From: Rhizobium nepotum 39/7
GTDB taxonomy: Bacteria; Pseudomonadota; Alphaproteobacteria; Rhizobiales; Rhizobiaceae
Reading direction: 5' to 3'
Assembly: GCF_000949865.1 (NCBI RefSeq)
Contig: NZ_JWJH01000003.1
Span: 248,001-312,000 of the forward strand
DNA: 64,000 nucleotides
Shown piece after piece: positions 9,143 to 20,186 of the stretch; positions within the stretch are counted from its first letter, which is position 1; every line of letters starts with the position of its first letter. The translations under genes and the position numbers were made by a program. The notes below the pieces were generated by a model that saw only the letters and a list, made by a program, of their open reading frames with translations, was not told where the DNA came from and searched no databases.

Positions 9143-10076
9143 TATCAGCACATTGAACACGGTCGCTGCCGCAACCGATGCGGTTGCCGGAGCGCTTTCC
9201 GGCCCGCGCGGCAAGAAGCCGAGAAAAACCTTTTCCCGGCGCAACATCATTCTCTACGGCACGCTGTTCGTCGCCGCCGCCTATTACCTGCTGCCGCTTT
9301 ACGTGATGGTCGTCACCTCACTGAAGGGCATGCCGGAAATCCGGCTCGGCAACATCTTCGCGCCGCCGGTGGAAATCACTTTCGAGCCTTGGGTGAAAGC
9401 CTGGGCGAATGCCTGCACCGGACTGAATTGCGACGGGCTTTCACGCGGGTTCTGGAACTCGGTGCGCATTCTCGTGCCTTCGGTCGTCATCTCGATCATC
9501 GTCGCTTCCGTCAGCGGTTACGCCATCGCGAACTGGAAATTCAAGGGTTCGGAACTGTTCTTCTCGATCCTCATCATCGGCGCCTTCATCCCCTATCAGG
9601 TGATGATCTATCCGATTGTCATCGTGCTGCGCGAAATGGGCGTTTATGGCACGCTGACCGGCCTCGTCATCGTGCACACCATCTTCGGCATGCCGATCCT
9701 GACGCTGTTGTTCCGCAACTATTTCGCTTCGTTGCCGGAGGAACTGTTCAAGGCGGCGCGCATCGACGGCGCCAATTTCTGGCAGATTTATTTCCGCATC
9801 ATGCTGCCCATGTCACTGCCGATCTTCGTTGTGGCGATGATCCTGCAGGTTACCGGCATCTGGAACGACTTCCTGTTCGGCGTGGTGTTCACGCGGCCGG
9901 AATATTACCCGATGACCGTGCAGCTCAATAACATCGTCAACTCCGTGCAGGGCGTGAAAGAATACAACGTCAACATGGCCGCAACCCTTCTGACCGGGGC
10001 CGTGCCGCTGATCGTTTATTTCGTTTCCGGCAGGCTTTTCGTCCGCGGCATCGCCGCAGGCGCAGTAAAAGGTTGA
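9135..10076 (+). CDS. Sugar ABC transporter permease, MalG-like
   Basis: Second inner-membrane subunit, about 313 residues. An extended cytoplasmic N-terminus (about 40 residues, basic) precedes the first membrane segment (IILYGTLFVAAAYYLLPLYV). The EAA loop is ELFKAARIDGANFWQIYFRI, and the C-terminus GIAAGAVKG is typical of MalG-type permeases. The longer TTG start at 9120 would lie inside the SD; GGAGG at 9122-9126 fits the GTG at 9135. Confidence 0.9.
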   Translation: MANISTLNTVAAATDAVAGALSGPRGKKPRKTFSRRNIILYGTLFVAAAYYLLPLYVMVVTSLKGMPEIRLGNIFAPPVEITFEPWVKAWANACTGLNCDGLSRGFWNSVRILVPSVVISIIVASVSGYAIANWKFKGSELFFSILIIGAFIPYQVMIYPIVIVLREMGVYGTLTGLVIVHTIFGMPILTLLFRNYFASLPEELFKAARIDGANFWQIYFRIMLPMSLPIFVVAMILQVTGIWNDFLFGVVFTRPEYYPMTVQLNNIVNSVQGVKEYNVNMAATLLTGAVPLIVYFVSGRLFVRGIAAGAVKG

Positions 10077-10081
10077 GTTAT

Positions 10082-11170
<1,089 letters not shown>

Positions 11171-11229
11171 AAAGGCCCCGTTTTTAACCCCACACCATCC
11201 CAAGCCCCCACATCTCTATGGAGGAGATA

Positions 11230-11994
11230 ATGACAGAACTCGGTTTCCAGCTTTACAGCGCCCGTAATTTCCAGCCTTTTTCCAATATTTTGAAGAAGCT
11301 GTCGGCGGCGGGTTACAAACAGGTCGAAGGTTACGGCGCCATGTACGCCTCGCTTGATGACGCCGGGCTGAACAGCCTGCGCGCCGAACTCGACGCCAAC
11401 GGTCTTGCCATGCCGACAGGCCATTTCGGCCTCGACCTTCTTGAGGGTGATCCGAAAAAAGCCCTGAACATCGCCAGGGTTCTGGGCGTGGAGGCGATCT
11501 ATTGCCCTTACCTGATGCCCGACCAGCGCCCGGCGGATGCGGCCGGATGGTTCGCCTTCGGCAAGCGCCTGCAGGAGGCGGGTAAACCCTTCGTGGATGC
11601 CGGGCTGACTTTCGGCTGGCATAACCACGATTTCGAGTTCAAGGTGCTCCCTGACGGCTCCACCCCGCAGGAGCAGATTTTTGCCGGCGGACCGGACCTG
11701 AAATGGGAAGCGGATATCGCCTGGATTATCAGAGGCAATGCTGATCCGCTCGCCTGGATCGAAAGCTACGGCAAGCGCATTACCGCCGTGCACGTCAAGG
11801 ACATAGCACCATCAGGCGAGAACGCGGATGAGGACGGCTGGGCGGATGTCGGCCACGGCACCGTGGACTGGAAGGGTCTCATTTCTGCACTGAAGGCGAA
11901 ATCCGCCGCGAAACATTTTGTGGTCGAACACGACAATCCCAAGGACATCGACCGGCTGATTACCCGCTCGATCGCATCCTTCCAAGCCTATTGA
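11230..11994 (+). CDS. Sugar phosphate isomerase/epimerase-like TIM-barrel protein
   Basis: 254 residues of the xylose-isomerase-like TIM-barrel family (AP endonuclease 2 superfamily). Conserved metal-ligand segments are visible: TFGWHNHDFEF, LKWEADIAWI, ITAVHVKDIA and HFVVEHDNP. The start is ATG 11230, preceded by GGAGGAG; an upstream ATG at 11218 overlaps that SD. Lying between an importer and a Gfo/Idh dehydrogenase, it probably acts on the imported sugar or its keto form. Families of this kind include epimerases, isomerases and 3-keto-glycoside lyases; the reaction cannot be read from the sequence. Confidence 0.82.
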   Translation: MTELGFQLYSARNFQPFSNILKKLSAAGYKQVEGYGAMYASLDDAGLNSLRAELDANGLAMPTGHFGLDLLEGDPKKALNIARVLGVEAIYCPYLMPDQRPADAAGWFAFGKRLQEAGKPFVDAGLTFGWHNHDFEFKVLPDGSTPQEQIFAGGPDLKWEADIAWIIRGNADPLAWIESYGKRITAVHVKDIAPSGENADEDGWADVGHGTVDWKGLISALKAKSAAKHFVVEHDNPKDIDRLITRSIASFQAY

Positions 11995-12017
11995 GTTCAA
12001 TCTCCGGAGTTTTCATC

Positions 12018-13151
12018 ATGCAAAGGGAACTTGGCGTCGGCATCATCGGATGCGGCAACATCTCGTCTGCTTACTTTTCGCTGGCGCCGCTCTTCAAGGG
12101 CATCAAGGTGCTGGCGTGCGCCGACCTCAACCGCAATGCCGCGGAACTGAGGGCGGAAGAATTCGGCGTTACCGCGCAGTCCATCGAGGAACTGCTTGCC
12201 AATAAGGACGTAGACGTGGTGGTGAACCTCACCATTCCCGCCGCGCATTTCCCGGTGTCGAAAGCGGCGCTGGAGGCGGGCAAACACGTCTATTCGGAAA
12301 AACCGCTGGTGCTTTCGCTGGAGGAAGGCGAGGAATTGCGGCGCATCGCCCGCGAAAAGAACCTCTCCGTCGGCTGCGCGCCGGATACCTTCCTTGGCGG
12401 CGCGCACCAGCTCGCCCGGCAATATATCGATGAGGGCAAGATCGGCCGCATCACCTCCGGCACATGCCACGTGATGAGCCCCGGCATGGAAATGTGGCAT
12501 CCCAATCCGGGCTTCTTCTTCCTGAAGGGTGGCGGGCCGATCCTCGACCTTGGCCCCTATTACGTCGCCAACCTCATCAACCTCATCGGCCCGGTCAAGC
12601 GCGTCGGCGCGTTGACTTCCATGGCCAATCCCACCCGCACGGTGACCAGCCAGCCGCTGAACGGCGAGGTCATCCCGGTCGAAACACCGACCAACATCCA
12701 TGCGCTGCTGGAATTCGTGAACGGTGCGACGATCACGCTTTCGGCCAGCTGGGACGTGTGGTCGCACCGCCACGCCAATATGGAGCTTTACGGCACCGAA
12801 GGCTCCGTCTACGTGCCGGATCCCAACTTCTTCGGTGGCGTGGTGGAGGCGAGTGGACGCGACAAGAATATCCAGCCGCTTGAAGACTGGGCGCACCCTT
12901 TCGGCATCGCCAATCAGGAAAGCCCGAACGGCCCGCGCGCCAATTACCGCACGGCTGGCCTTGCCGATATGGCGATTGCCATTCTGGAAGGCCGCGATGC
13001 CCGCTGCTCGCTGGATCGCTCCCTGCACGGCATCGACGTCATGACCTCGATACTCAAATCCGGGGAAGAAGGCCGCTTCATCGAGATGACCACGACCTGC
13101 ACCCAGCCGGCCGCTCTCGGCATTGAGGAGGCGCAGGCGCTGCTGCGCTGA
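12018..13151 (+). CDS. Gfo/Idh/MocA-family oxidoreductase
   Basis: NAD(P)-dependent sugar dehydrogenase of 377 residues. The Rossmann motif is VGIIGCGNISSAYF at the N-terminus, the catalytic EKP motif is in VYSEKPLVLSLEEG near 98, and the C-domain signature is GGGPILDLGPYYVANLINL. The start is ATG 12018 with GGAG upstream; a TTG at 11991 would overlap the previous gene. Last gene of the operon, followed by a clear terminator. In rhizobia such enzymes often oxidise sugars at C3 or handle inositols. Confidence 0.88.
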   Translation: MQRELGVGIIGCGNISSAYFSLAPLFKGIKVLACADLNRNAAELRAEEFGVTAQSIEELLANKDVDVVVNLTIPAAHFPVSKAALEAGKHVYSEKPLVLSLEEGEELRRIAREKNLSVGCAPDTFLGGAHQLARQYIDEGKIGRITSGTCHVMSPGMEMWHPNPGFFFLKGGGPILDLGPYYVANLINLIGPVKRVGALTSMANPTRTVTSQPLNGEVIPVETPTNIHALLEFVNGATITLSASWDVWSHRHANMELYGTEGSVYVPDPNFFGGVVEASGRDKNIQPLEDWAHPFGIANQESPNGPRANYRTAGLADMAIAILEGRDARCSLDRSLHGIDVMTSILKSGEEGRFIEMTTTCTQPAALGIEEAQALLR

Positions 13152-13171
13152 GGTGACGGACGATCAGACAG

Positions 13172-13200
13172 GCGGCGGAGGCAACTCCGCCGCTTTTTTG
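13172..13200 (+). terminator. Rho-independent terminator of the sugar ABC operon
   Basis: GCGGCGGAG, loop GCAA, CTCCGCCGC, then TTTTTT: a perfect 9-bp stem and a T-run, 20 bp after the last stop codon. Confidence 0.93.
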
Positions 13201-13282
13201 TTTTCAGCAGCAACAGCGCATCATCGCTCTCATCTTAAAGCTCTTCACAAGCCCTTTGCTTTGGTTTAAAGCCGCGCCGTAT

Positions 13283-13314
13283 CCGGTCGCAGCCCACCCG
13301 GTCAAAACAAGGGA
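13283..13314 (+). promoter_or_regulatory. preQ1-I riboswitch controlling queCDE
   Basis: Stem P1 is CCGG (13283-13286) with CCGG (13298-13301). The loop carries TCGCAG, the sequence found in the Thermoanaerobacter preQ1-I aptamer, then CCC (13293-13295). The tail AAAACAAGGG (13304-13313) supplies the A-rich strand, and its GGG can pair with the loop CCC to form the pseudoknot. AAGGGA is also the Shine-Dalgarno of queC, whose ATG is at 13324. Ligand binding would hide the ribosome site, so translation should be switched off when preQ1 is abundant. Confidence 0.9.
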
Positions 13315-13323
13315 CCCCAAATT

Positions 13324-14034
13324 ATGAAAACCATCGTCATCTGCTCCGGCGGATTGGACTCCGTTTCGCTTGCGCATAAAATCGCGGCGGAACATGAACT
13401 TCTCGCTCTCGTTTCCTTCGATTATGGCCAGCGCCACAAGAAGGAGCTGGATTTCGCCGCCGATTGCGCAAGGCGTTTCGGCGTGCCGCATCATGTCATC
13501 GATATCCGCACCATCGGCGCACATCTCACCGGCTCGGCCCTGACGGACGACATTGCGGTGCCGGACGGGCATTATGCGGAAGAGACCATGCGCTCCACCG
13601 TGGTGCCGAACCGCAACGCCATCATGCTCACCATCGCCTTCGGTCTGGCCGCCGCGCAACAGGCGGATGCGGTGGCGATCGCTGTCCATGGCGGCGACCA
13701 TTTCATCTATCCCGATTGCCGGCCGGGCTTCATCGACAGTTTCAACGCCATGCAGGCGCATGCGCTCGAAGGTTACGCCGACGTCACGCTTTTTGCGCCC
13801 TATGTCACCGTCTCCAAGGCGGCGATCGTTACCGATGGCGTGAAATACGGCACCCCCTTCGGCGAAACCTGGTCGTGTTACAAGGGTGGCCTGCGCCATT
13901 GCGGCCGCTGTGGCACCTGCGTGGAACGGCGCGAGGCCTTTCATCTCGCTGGCGTCACCGACCCGACCGACTACGAGGACCCCGATTTCTGGGTGGCCGC
14001 CACCCATGCCTATGCGGCGCAGGAGGTGCGCTGA
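13324..14034 (+). CDS. queC: 7-cyano-7-deazaguanine synthase QueC
   Basis: ATP-dependent conversion of 7-carboxy-7-deazaguanine to preQ0 in queuosine synthesis. 236 residues, normal length. The PP-loop SGGLDSVSLAHK is at about 9-20, and the zinc site is near the C-terminus (CYKGGLRHCGRCGTC, four Cys). First gene of queC-queD-queE, under the preQ1 riboswitch. Its stop overlaps the queD start (TGATG). Confidence 0.97.
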   Translation: MKTIVICSGGLDSVSLAHKIAAEHELLALVSFDYGQRHKKELDFAADCARRFGVPHHVIDIRTIGAHLTGSALTDDIAVPDGHYAEETMRSTVVPNRNAIMLTIAFGLAAAQQADAVAIAVHGGDHFIYPDCRPGFIDSFNAMQAHALEGYADVTLFAPYVTVSKAAIVTDGVKYGTPFGETWSCYKGGLRHCGRCGTCVERREAFHLAGVTDPTDYEDPDFWVAATHAYAAQEVR

Positions 14035-14390
14035 TGTTTCGCATCACCAAGGAGTTCCATTTCTCCGCCTCTCACCAGCTGAAAAGCCTGCCCGCCGACC
14101 ACCAGTGCGCCCGTCTGCACGGGCATAATTACATCGTCGAGGTCGAACTATCAGGTGAAGAACTGAACGAGCACGGTTTCGTGCGCGACTATCACGAGCT
14201 TGCACCGCTGAAGCACTATATCGATGATCATTTCGACCATCGCCACCTGAACGACGTTCTCGGCCATGACCGGGTGACGGCGGAATGTCTGGCGAAGCAC
14301 TTTTACGATTGGTGCAAGACGAGCCTGCCGGAAACCAGCGCCGTGCGGGTGAGCGAAACGGCCAAGACCTGGGCGGAATACCGGCCATGA
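14034..14390 (+). CDS. queD: 6-carboxy-5,6,7,8-tetrahydropterin synthase QueD
   Basis: Converts 7,8-dihydroneopterin triphosphate to 6-carboxytetrahydropterin. 118 residues. The zinc ligands are in FHFSASHQL and the motif [13 protein letters not shown]; the C-terminal [13 protein letters not shown] holds the conserved Glu. The start overlaps the queC stop by one base. The same frame remains open far upstream inside queC, but only this ATG gives a protein of family length. Confidence 0.96.
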   Translation: MFRITKEFHFSASHQLKSLPADHQCARLHGHNYIVEVELSGEELNEHGFVRDYHELAPLKHYIDDHFDHRHLNDVLGHDRVTAECLAKHFYDWCKTSLPETSAVRVSETAKTWAEYRP

Positions 14391-15142
14391 CGGCGGCTGC
14401 ACGGAAGGTTGCAGCGAGGGAAACGGCGATCCGCATCAGCGAAATCTTCGGCCCGACCATTCAGGGCGAGGGGCCGCTGATCGGCCTTCCCACCGTTTTC
14501 GTGCGCACCGGCGGCTGCGATTATCGCTGCTCCTGGTGCGATACGTTGCATGCCGTTGATAGCGCGTATCGCGAGACATGGTTGCCTATGTCGGTCGAGG
14601 CCATCTGGCAGGAGGTGCGGCGGCTTTCCGGCGGCGTGCCGCTGACGGTGTCGCTTTCCGGCGGCAACCCGGCCATCCAGTCGCTTGGGCAGTTGATTGC
14701 GAAGGGGCATGGCGAGGGTTATCGCTTCGCGCTGGAAACGCAGGGCAGCATCGCAAAAGACTGGTTTGCCGATCTCGATCATCTGGTGCTCAGCCCCAAA
14801 CCACCGTCGAGCGGCATGGAAACGGACTGGCAGGCATTCGCGGACTGTCTCACCGCCGCCGGCGACGGACCGCAGGTGGCGCTGAAAATCGTGGTCTTCG
14901 ACGATGCGGATTATGCCTATGCCAAAGCGGCATCGGCGCGTTTCCCGCATTTGCCCGTTTACCTCCAGCCCGGCAACCACACGCCGCCACCGCCGGATGA
15001 CGATGACGCGCGCGTGGATATCGACGGGGTCATGGACCGCATGTTGTGGCTGGTGGACAAGGCGAACGAAGACCGCTGGTTTTCGGCTCGCGTGCTGCCG
15101 CAGTTGCATGTGCTGTTGTGGGGGAACAAGCGGGGGGTGTGA
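14387..15142 (+). CDS. queE: 7-carboxy-7-deazaguanine synthase QueE
   Basis: Radical-SAM enzyme that contracts 6-carboxytetrahydropterin to 7-carboxy-7-deazaguanine. 251 residues. [20 protein letters not shown] at about 19-38 is the QueE substrate-binding start, and the Fe-S cysteines are in [23 protein letters not shown] is the glycine-rich SAM segment. It overlaps queD by four bases (ATGA). Together queC, D and E cover three of the four steps from GTP to preQ0; folE is not here. Confidence 0.96.
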   Translation: MTAAARKVAARETAIRISEIFGPTIQGEGPLIGLPTVFVRTGGCDYRCSWCDTLHAVDSAYRETWLPMSVEAIWQEVRRLSGGVPLTVSLSGGNPAIQSLGQLIAKGHGEGYRFALETQGSIAKDWFADLDHLVLSPKPPSSGMETDWQAFADCLTAAGDGPQVALKIVVFDDADYAYAKAASARFPHLPVYLQPGNHTPPPPDDDDARVDIDGVMDRMLWLVDKANEDRWFSARVLPQLHVLLWGNKRGV

Positions 15143-15220
15143 GGTTGCGTAGGGATATCCCCACCGTGTTCTGTCCGAGAAAAGGGCGCGATGTGCTGGG
15201 CGAGCGGGTCCGTCTTGCTT

Positions 15221-15340
15221 TCTTCTCCCCGCCGGGGAGAAGGTCGCGGCAGCGGGATGAGGGGGCGACGTCAGCAATAGGCCGAGAGCTTGCCCCCTCA
15301 TCCGACCCTTCGGGCCACCTTCTCCCCGGCGGGGAGAAGA
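15221..15340. repeat. Large palindromic intergenic repeat (RIME-like)
   Basis: A 120-bp element with near-identical inverted ends, each itself a palindrome: TTCTCCCCGCCGGGGAGAAG on the left and TTCTCCCCGGCGGGGAGAAG on the right. The inner arms are GATGAGGGGGC and GCCCCCTCATC. It sits between the convergent ends of queE and thuB. Rhizobia carry families of such mosaic elements (RIME); I assign the family from overall form only. It would fold into a long hairpin and could end both transcripts. Confidence 0.75.
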
Positions 15341-15379
15341 AACATGCGGCAACGTTGTGCCGCATGACGCCCCTTAGCA

Positions 15380-16429
15380 TCAGACCGAAACGGCCACTTC
15401 ACGCCTCTCACGGTCGGCGACAATCGAGAGATCGAGCACCTTCTGCAAGTTTGCCGCGTGGCGGAAGTCTGGGTCGGCGACGCCGCCTTCCATGACGGCC
15501 TTGGCGAATTTTTCGTAATTCGTCGGCACCGGATCGACATCGATCGTCTTCCAGATCGCCTTCTCAACATCCTCGCCAACGCAGGTGCGCAGGCTGGAAT
15601 AATCCGGCGTGTGGATGACTTCCAGCGCGCCCTTGTCGCCATGGATGCGCAGGCGAAGTTCGTTGAGGTGGCCCGTCGCCCAGCGGCTGGCGTGAATGAC
15701 GCCCATGGCGCCGTTTTCCAGTTCGGCGGTCATGGTGAAGCTGTCATTGGCATCGAGATCGTAGGCGCCGATCTTGTTGCCCTCATATTTGTCGAAGGTC
15801 TTCAGCCGCGTGAAGATGCGCTCTACATCGCTGCCGGCGCCATAGGAGGCGAAGTCCAGAATGTGGATGCCGACATCACCCAGAACGCCGTTGGAGCCGT
15901 GCTTGGTGGAAAGCCGCCACAGCCACTTGCTTTCCGTCATCCAGTCGCCCCAGGCCTTGGAAACGAGCCAGCTCTGGAGATAGGAGGCTTCGAGATGGCG
16001 CACCTTGCCGATCTTGCCGGCCAGCACCATTTCGCGTGCCGCCTGCAAGGGGGCGACATTGCGATAGGTGAGGTTGACCATGGCGACGAGGCCCGCTTTT
16101 TCGGCTGCGTCTGCCATTTCGGCGGCTTTGGCGTAATTCTCCGCCAGCGGCTTTTCGCAGAAAACGTGTTTACCCGCCGCCAGCAATTTAAGGCTGGTGG
16201 GGTGGTGAATGGCATCCGGCGTGACGTTCGCCGCCGCGTCGAATTCGCCCCAGGCAATCGCGTCGTCCAGCGAGGTGAAGGAGAGCGGAATGTTGTGGCG
16301 AAGCGCGAAGGCCCGCACCACCACATCGTCCACATCCACCGCCGCCACCAGTTCGACGCCGGGGATTTGCGAGAAATATGTGGCATGGTTGTTGGCCATG
16401 CCGCCCGTTCCGAGAATGAGAAGTCTCAT
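15380..16429 (-). CDS. thuB: Trehalose utilisation oxidoreductase ThuB (Gfo/Idh family)
   Basis: 349-residue NAD(P)-dependent dehydrogenase, last gene of the thu operon. Rossmann motif ILGTGGMANNHATYF at the start, EKP motif in VFCEKPLAENYAKA near 93, and C-domain NGVLGDVGIHILDFASY. In S. meliloti and A. tumefaciens ThuA and ThuB are reported to convert trehalose, maltitol and sucrose isomers to their 3-keto derivatives. It lies 6 bp after thuA. Confidence 0.9.
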   Translation of the reverse strand: MRLLILGTGGMANNHATYFSQIPGVELVAAVDVDDVVVRAFALRHNIPLSFTSLDDAIAWGEFDAAANVTPDAIHHPTSLKLLAAGKHVFCEKPLAENYAKAAEMADAAEKAGLVAMVNLTYRNVAPLQAAREMVLAGKIGKVRHLEASYLQSWLVSKAWGDWMTESKWLWRLSTKHGSNGVLGDVGIHILDFASYGAGSDVERIFTRLKTFDKYEGNKIGAYDLDANDSFTMTAELENGAMGVIHASRWATGHLNELRLRIHGDKGALEVIHTPDYSSLRTCVGEDVEKAIWKTIDVDPVPTNYEKFAKAVMEGGVADPDFRHAANLQKVLDLSIVADRERREVAVSV

Positions 16430-16435
16430 GGATTT

Positions 16436-17227
16436 TTACCTGTAACCTGCTTCGCCTGCCTTGTGCAGCTTGGGACCGCGTTCCTCGATAGGCTCCAGCG
16501 CCTTGTCGACGGGAACGTTGGGGGCAGCGTGGATGCTCGTCAGCGCGCCGGCCGGATTATAGGCCCATTTCACCGAGTTGCTGATGACCTTTTGCACATT
16601 GGCGTCGTGATAGGTCGGATAGGTTTCGTGGCCGGGGCGGAAATAGAAGATATTGCCCGCGCCGCGACGCCAGGTGAGGCCGGAACGGAAGACTTCACCG
16701 CCCTGGAACCAGGAGATGAAGACGGTTTCCAGCGGCTCCGGCACGGAGAACTGCTCACCATACATCTCCTCGTTTTCCAGCTCGAAATGCTCGGGCAGGC
16801 CGGCTGCGATCGGGTGGCGCGGATTGATCGTCCACAGACGCTCGCGTTCGCCGGCCTCGCGCCATTTCAGGGCGCAGGGGGTGCCCATCAACCGCTTGAA
16901 CGGCTTGGAGAAGTGGCCGGAATGCAGGACGATGAGGCCCATGCCTTCCCATACGCGCTTGGCGACGCGCTCGACGATCTCATCCTCTACCGCGCCGTGG
17001 TCCTTGTGGCCCCACCAGACGAGAACGTCTGTCTTGTCCAGACGCTCCTGCGAAAGTCCGTGTTCCGGCTCCTGAAGCGTTGCGGTGGTGGCATTGATTT
17101 CCGGGTTCGTGTTCAGCGCGTCGGCAATGGTGTTGTGCATGCCATCAGGATAGATCGAACGCACCGTCTCATTGATGTGTTCGTGGATATTCTCGCCCCA
17201 TACAACGGTGTTGATGGTCATTTTCAT
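16436..17227 (-). CDS. thuA: Trehalose utilisation protein ThuA
   Basis: 263-residue ThuA-family protein with a class-I glutamine-amidotransferase-like fold. [20 protein letters not shown] (about 69-88) and [20 protein letters not shown] are family segments; the end is [15 protein letters not shown]. It works with ThuB in forming 3-keto disaccharides after uptake by ThuEFGK. It follows thuK by 50 bp and has its own SD (AAGGAGC). Confidence 0.92.
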   Translation of the reverse strand: MKMTINTVVWGENIHEHINETVRSIYPDGMHNTIADALNTNPEINATTATLQEPEHGLSQERLDKTDVLVWWGHKDHGAVEDEIVERVAKRVWEGMGLIVLHSGHFSKPFKRLMGTPCALKWREAGERERLWTINPRHPIAAGLPEHFELENEEMYGEQFSVPEPLETVFISWFQGGEVFRSGLTWRRGAGNIFYFRPGHETYPTYHDANVQKVISNSVKWAYNPAGALTSIHAAPNVPVDKALEPIEERGPKLHKAGEAGYR

Positions 17228-17277
17228 GCTCCTTGGTGAAAGCCGGAAGCTTGGGTGATCCGGCGAAAGTTGACTGT

Positions 17278-18306
<1,029 letters not shown>

Positions 18307-18317
18307 TTTAATTTCTC

Positions 18318-19151
18318 CTAGCCTTTGACGCCGCCGGCGGTGAGGCCGGAAATGATGCGTCGCTGGAAGATCAGAACGAGGACGACGAGCGGGGCGGTGA
18401 CGATGACGGATGCCGCCATGATCGTTCCCCAGGGGATTTCGAACTGCGAGCCGCCCGAAAGAAGTGCGATGGCGACCGGCACCGTGCGCTGTTCGTTCGA
18501 TGAGGTGAAGGTGAGCGCGAAGAGGAACTCGTTCCATGCTGCGATGAAGGCGAGAAGCCCTGTCGTGACCAGCGCCGGCCACATCAGCGGCATGAAGACC
18601 TGGGTTATGATGACCCATGGCGTCGCGCCATCCACGATCGCCGCTTCCTCGATTTCAATCGGCAGGTCGCGCATGAAGGTTGTCAGCACCCACACCGTGA
18701 AGGGCAGGGTGAAGATCATGTAGGAAAAGATCAGCGCCAACGGCGTGTTGAAGATGCCTGCCCAGCGGATCAGTTCGAACAGACCGGCGAGAACGGCGAT
18801 CTGCGGGAACATCGAAACCGACAGGATGGTGAGCAGAAGCAGCGAGCGTCCACGGAAGCGAACGCGAGCCAATGCATAGGATGCGGTTACCGCAAGGAAC
18901 AGCGACAGCACGACGACTGAAGATGCAACGAACAGCGAGTTGCCGAGATTGCGCAGGAAAGTGCCATTGCCGATGACGAAAGTGTAGTTGGTCAGCGAGA
19001 AGTCACGGGGCCAGTAGTTGACCTGGAAAAGTGCCGAGCCGGATTTCAGGCTCGTCAGGATCGCGTAGTAGAACGGGAATACGGATATCACCATGATGAT
19101 GGCGACCAGCGCATAAAAGGCGGTGGTTTTCAGGATGCCTGGCAGGGTCAT
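18318..19151 (-). CDS. thuG: Trehalose/maltitol ABC transporter permease ThuG
   Basis: MalG-type inner-membrane subunit of 277 residues, about six membrane segments (first TAFYALVAIIMVISVFPFYY). The EAA loop is EIEEAAIVDGATPWVIITQV and the C-terminus IISGLTAGGVKG is typical. The ATG at 19149-19151 overlaps the thuF stop (ATGA); a longer start at 19187 would lie deep in thuF. Confidence 0.92.
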   Translation of the reverse strand: MTLPGILKTTAFYALVAIIMVISVFPFYYAILTSLKSGSALFQVNYWPRDFSLTNYTFVIGNGTFLRNLGNSLFVASSVVVLSLFLAVTASYALARVRFRGRSLLLLTILSVSMFPQIAVLAGLFELIRWAGIFNTPLALIFSYMIFTLPFTVWVLTTFMRDLPIEIEEAAIVDGATPWVIITQVFMPLMWPALVTTGLLAFIAAWNEFLFALTFTSSNEQRTVPVAIALLSGGSQFEIPWGTIMAASVIVTAPLVVLVLIFQRRIISGLTAGGVKG

Positions 19152-20122
19152 CGCGAAGCTCCATCGGTGTTGACGCGCCCGAGCCACATGTAAACGACTG
19201 TTATCGAGGCGATGATGAGGAACAGCATTGTGGAAGCGGCGGCGCCATAGGCGAACTTATCAAAATCGAACAGGTTCTCGCGCGCCAGCACGGACATGGT
19301 GCGGGTCTGGGCGTTATTTGGCGTCAGAATATAGATAAGGTCGAAAACGCGCATCGCATCCAGCATGCGGAAAATGACGGCGACCATGAGTGCCGGCCGG
19401 ATCATCGGCAGGGTGACGCGGAAGAACACTTTGACGGGGTGGATACCGTCCACCTTGGCCGCCTCATACATGTCCTTCGGCACCATTTGCAGACCCGCAA
19501 GGATGAGCAGCGCCATGAACGGCGTCGTCTTCCAGATATCGACGATCAGCACGGCGACCATCGCGGTGTCTGGATTGGCGGTCCAGGCGATCTTGTTGGA
19601 GATCAGGCCGAGATTGAGGAACAGGTCGTTCAATATGCCGAACTGGTCGTTCAACATCCATGCCCACATCTGCGCCGAAACGATGGTTGGAATGGCCCAC
19701 GGCACCAGAATGGCGGCGCGCACCAGACCGCGTCCCCTGAATTCGGCGTTCAGCACCAGTGCGACGATGAGACCGAGAACGGTTTCGAAACTGACCGAGA
19801 GGACGGTGAACTTCAGCGTGTTGAGAACCGCACCCCACCAGGCGGGATCGGCCAGCAGGCCGCGATAGATGGTGCGTCCGCTGCTGAGCGTGATCCAGGT
19901 GAGGTAGTTCTTGAGGCCGACGAATTGCGCGCCGTCGAGATTGGTCAGCGACGCGTCGGTGAGGCTGAACCAGACGGTGCGCACGAGCGGCCAGCCGGCC
20001 ACCATCGCAAGCACCAGAAACGTCGGGGCAAGAAAAAGCCAGGCGGATTTCAGGCGTTCCGACTGAAGGTCGGAGCCTGTGCCGGATGCCGCGACCGGTC
20101 TTTGAAGGGCGGTGTCGTTCAT
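19148..20122 (-). CDS. thuF: Trehalose/maltitol ABC transporter permease ThuF
   Basis: MalF-type inner-membrane subunit of 324 residues. After a polar N-terminus of about 25 residues, the first membrane segment is SAWLFLAPTFLVLAMVAGWP. The coupling loop is DMYEAAKVDGIHPVKVFFRV. It follows thuE by 64 bp and overlaps thuG by four bases. Confidence 0.92.
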   Translation of the reverse strand: MNDTALQRPVAASGTGSDLQSERLKSAWLFLAPTFLVLAMVAGWPLVRTVWFSLTDASLTNLDGAQFVGLKNYLTWITLSSGRTIYRGLLADPAWWGAVLNTLKFTVLSVSFETVLGLIVALVLNAEFRGRGLVRAAILVPWAIPTIVSAQMWAWMLNDQFGILNDLFLNLGLISNKIAWTANPDTAMVAVLIVDIWKTTPFMALLILAGLQMVPKDMYEAAKVDGIHPVKVFFRVTLPMIRPALMVAVIFRMLDAMRVFDLIYILTPNNAQTRTMSVLARENLFDFDKFAYGAAASTMLFLIIASITVVYMWLGRVNTDGASR

Positions 20123-20186
20123 GGGAATATCTCGCGGTTGGGGCGCGGGAAACGATCAGGCAAGACCGCTTCCCGCGCGAGCCGGA

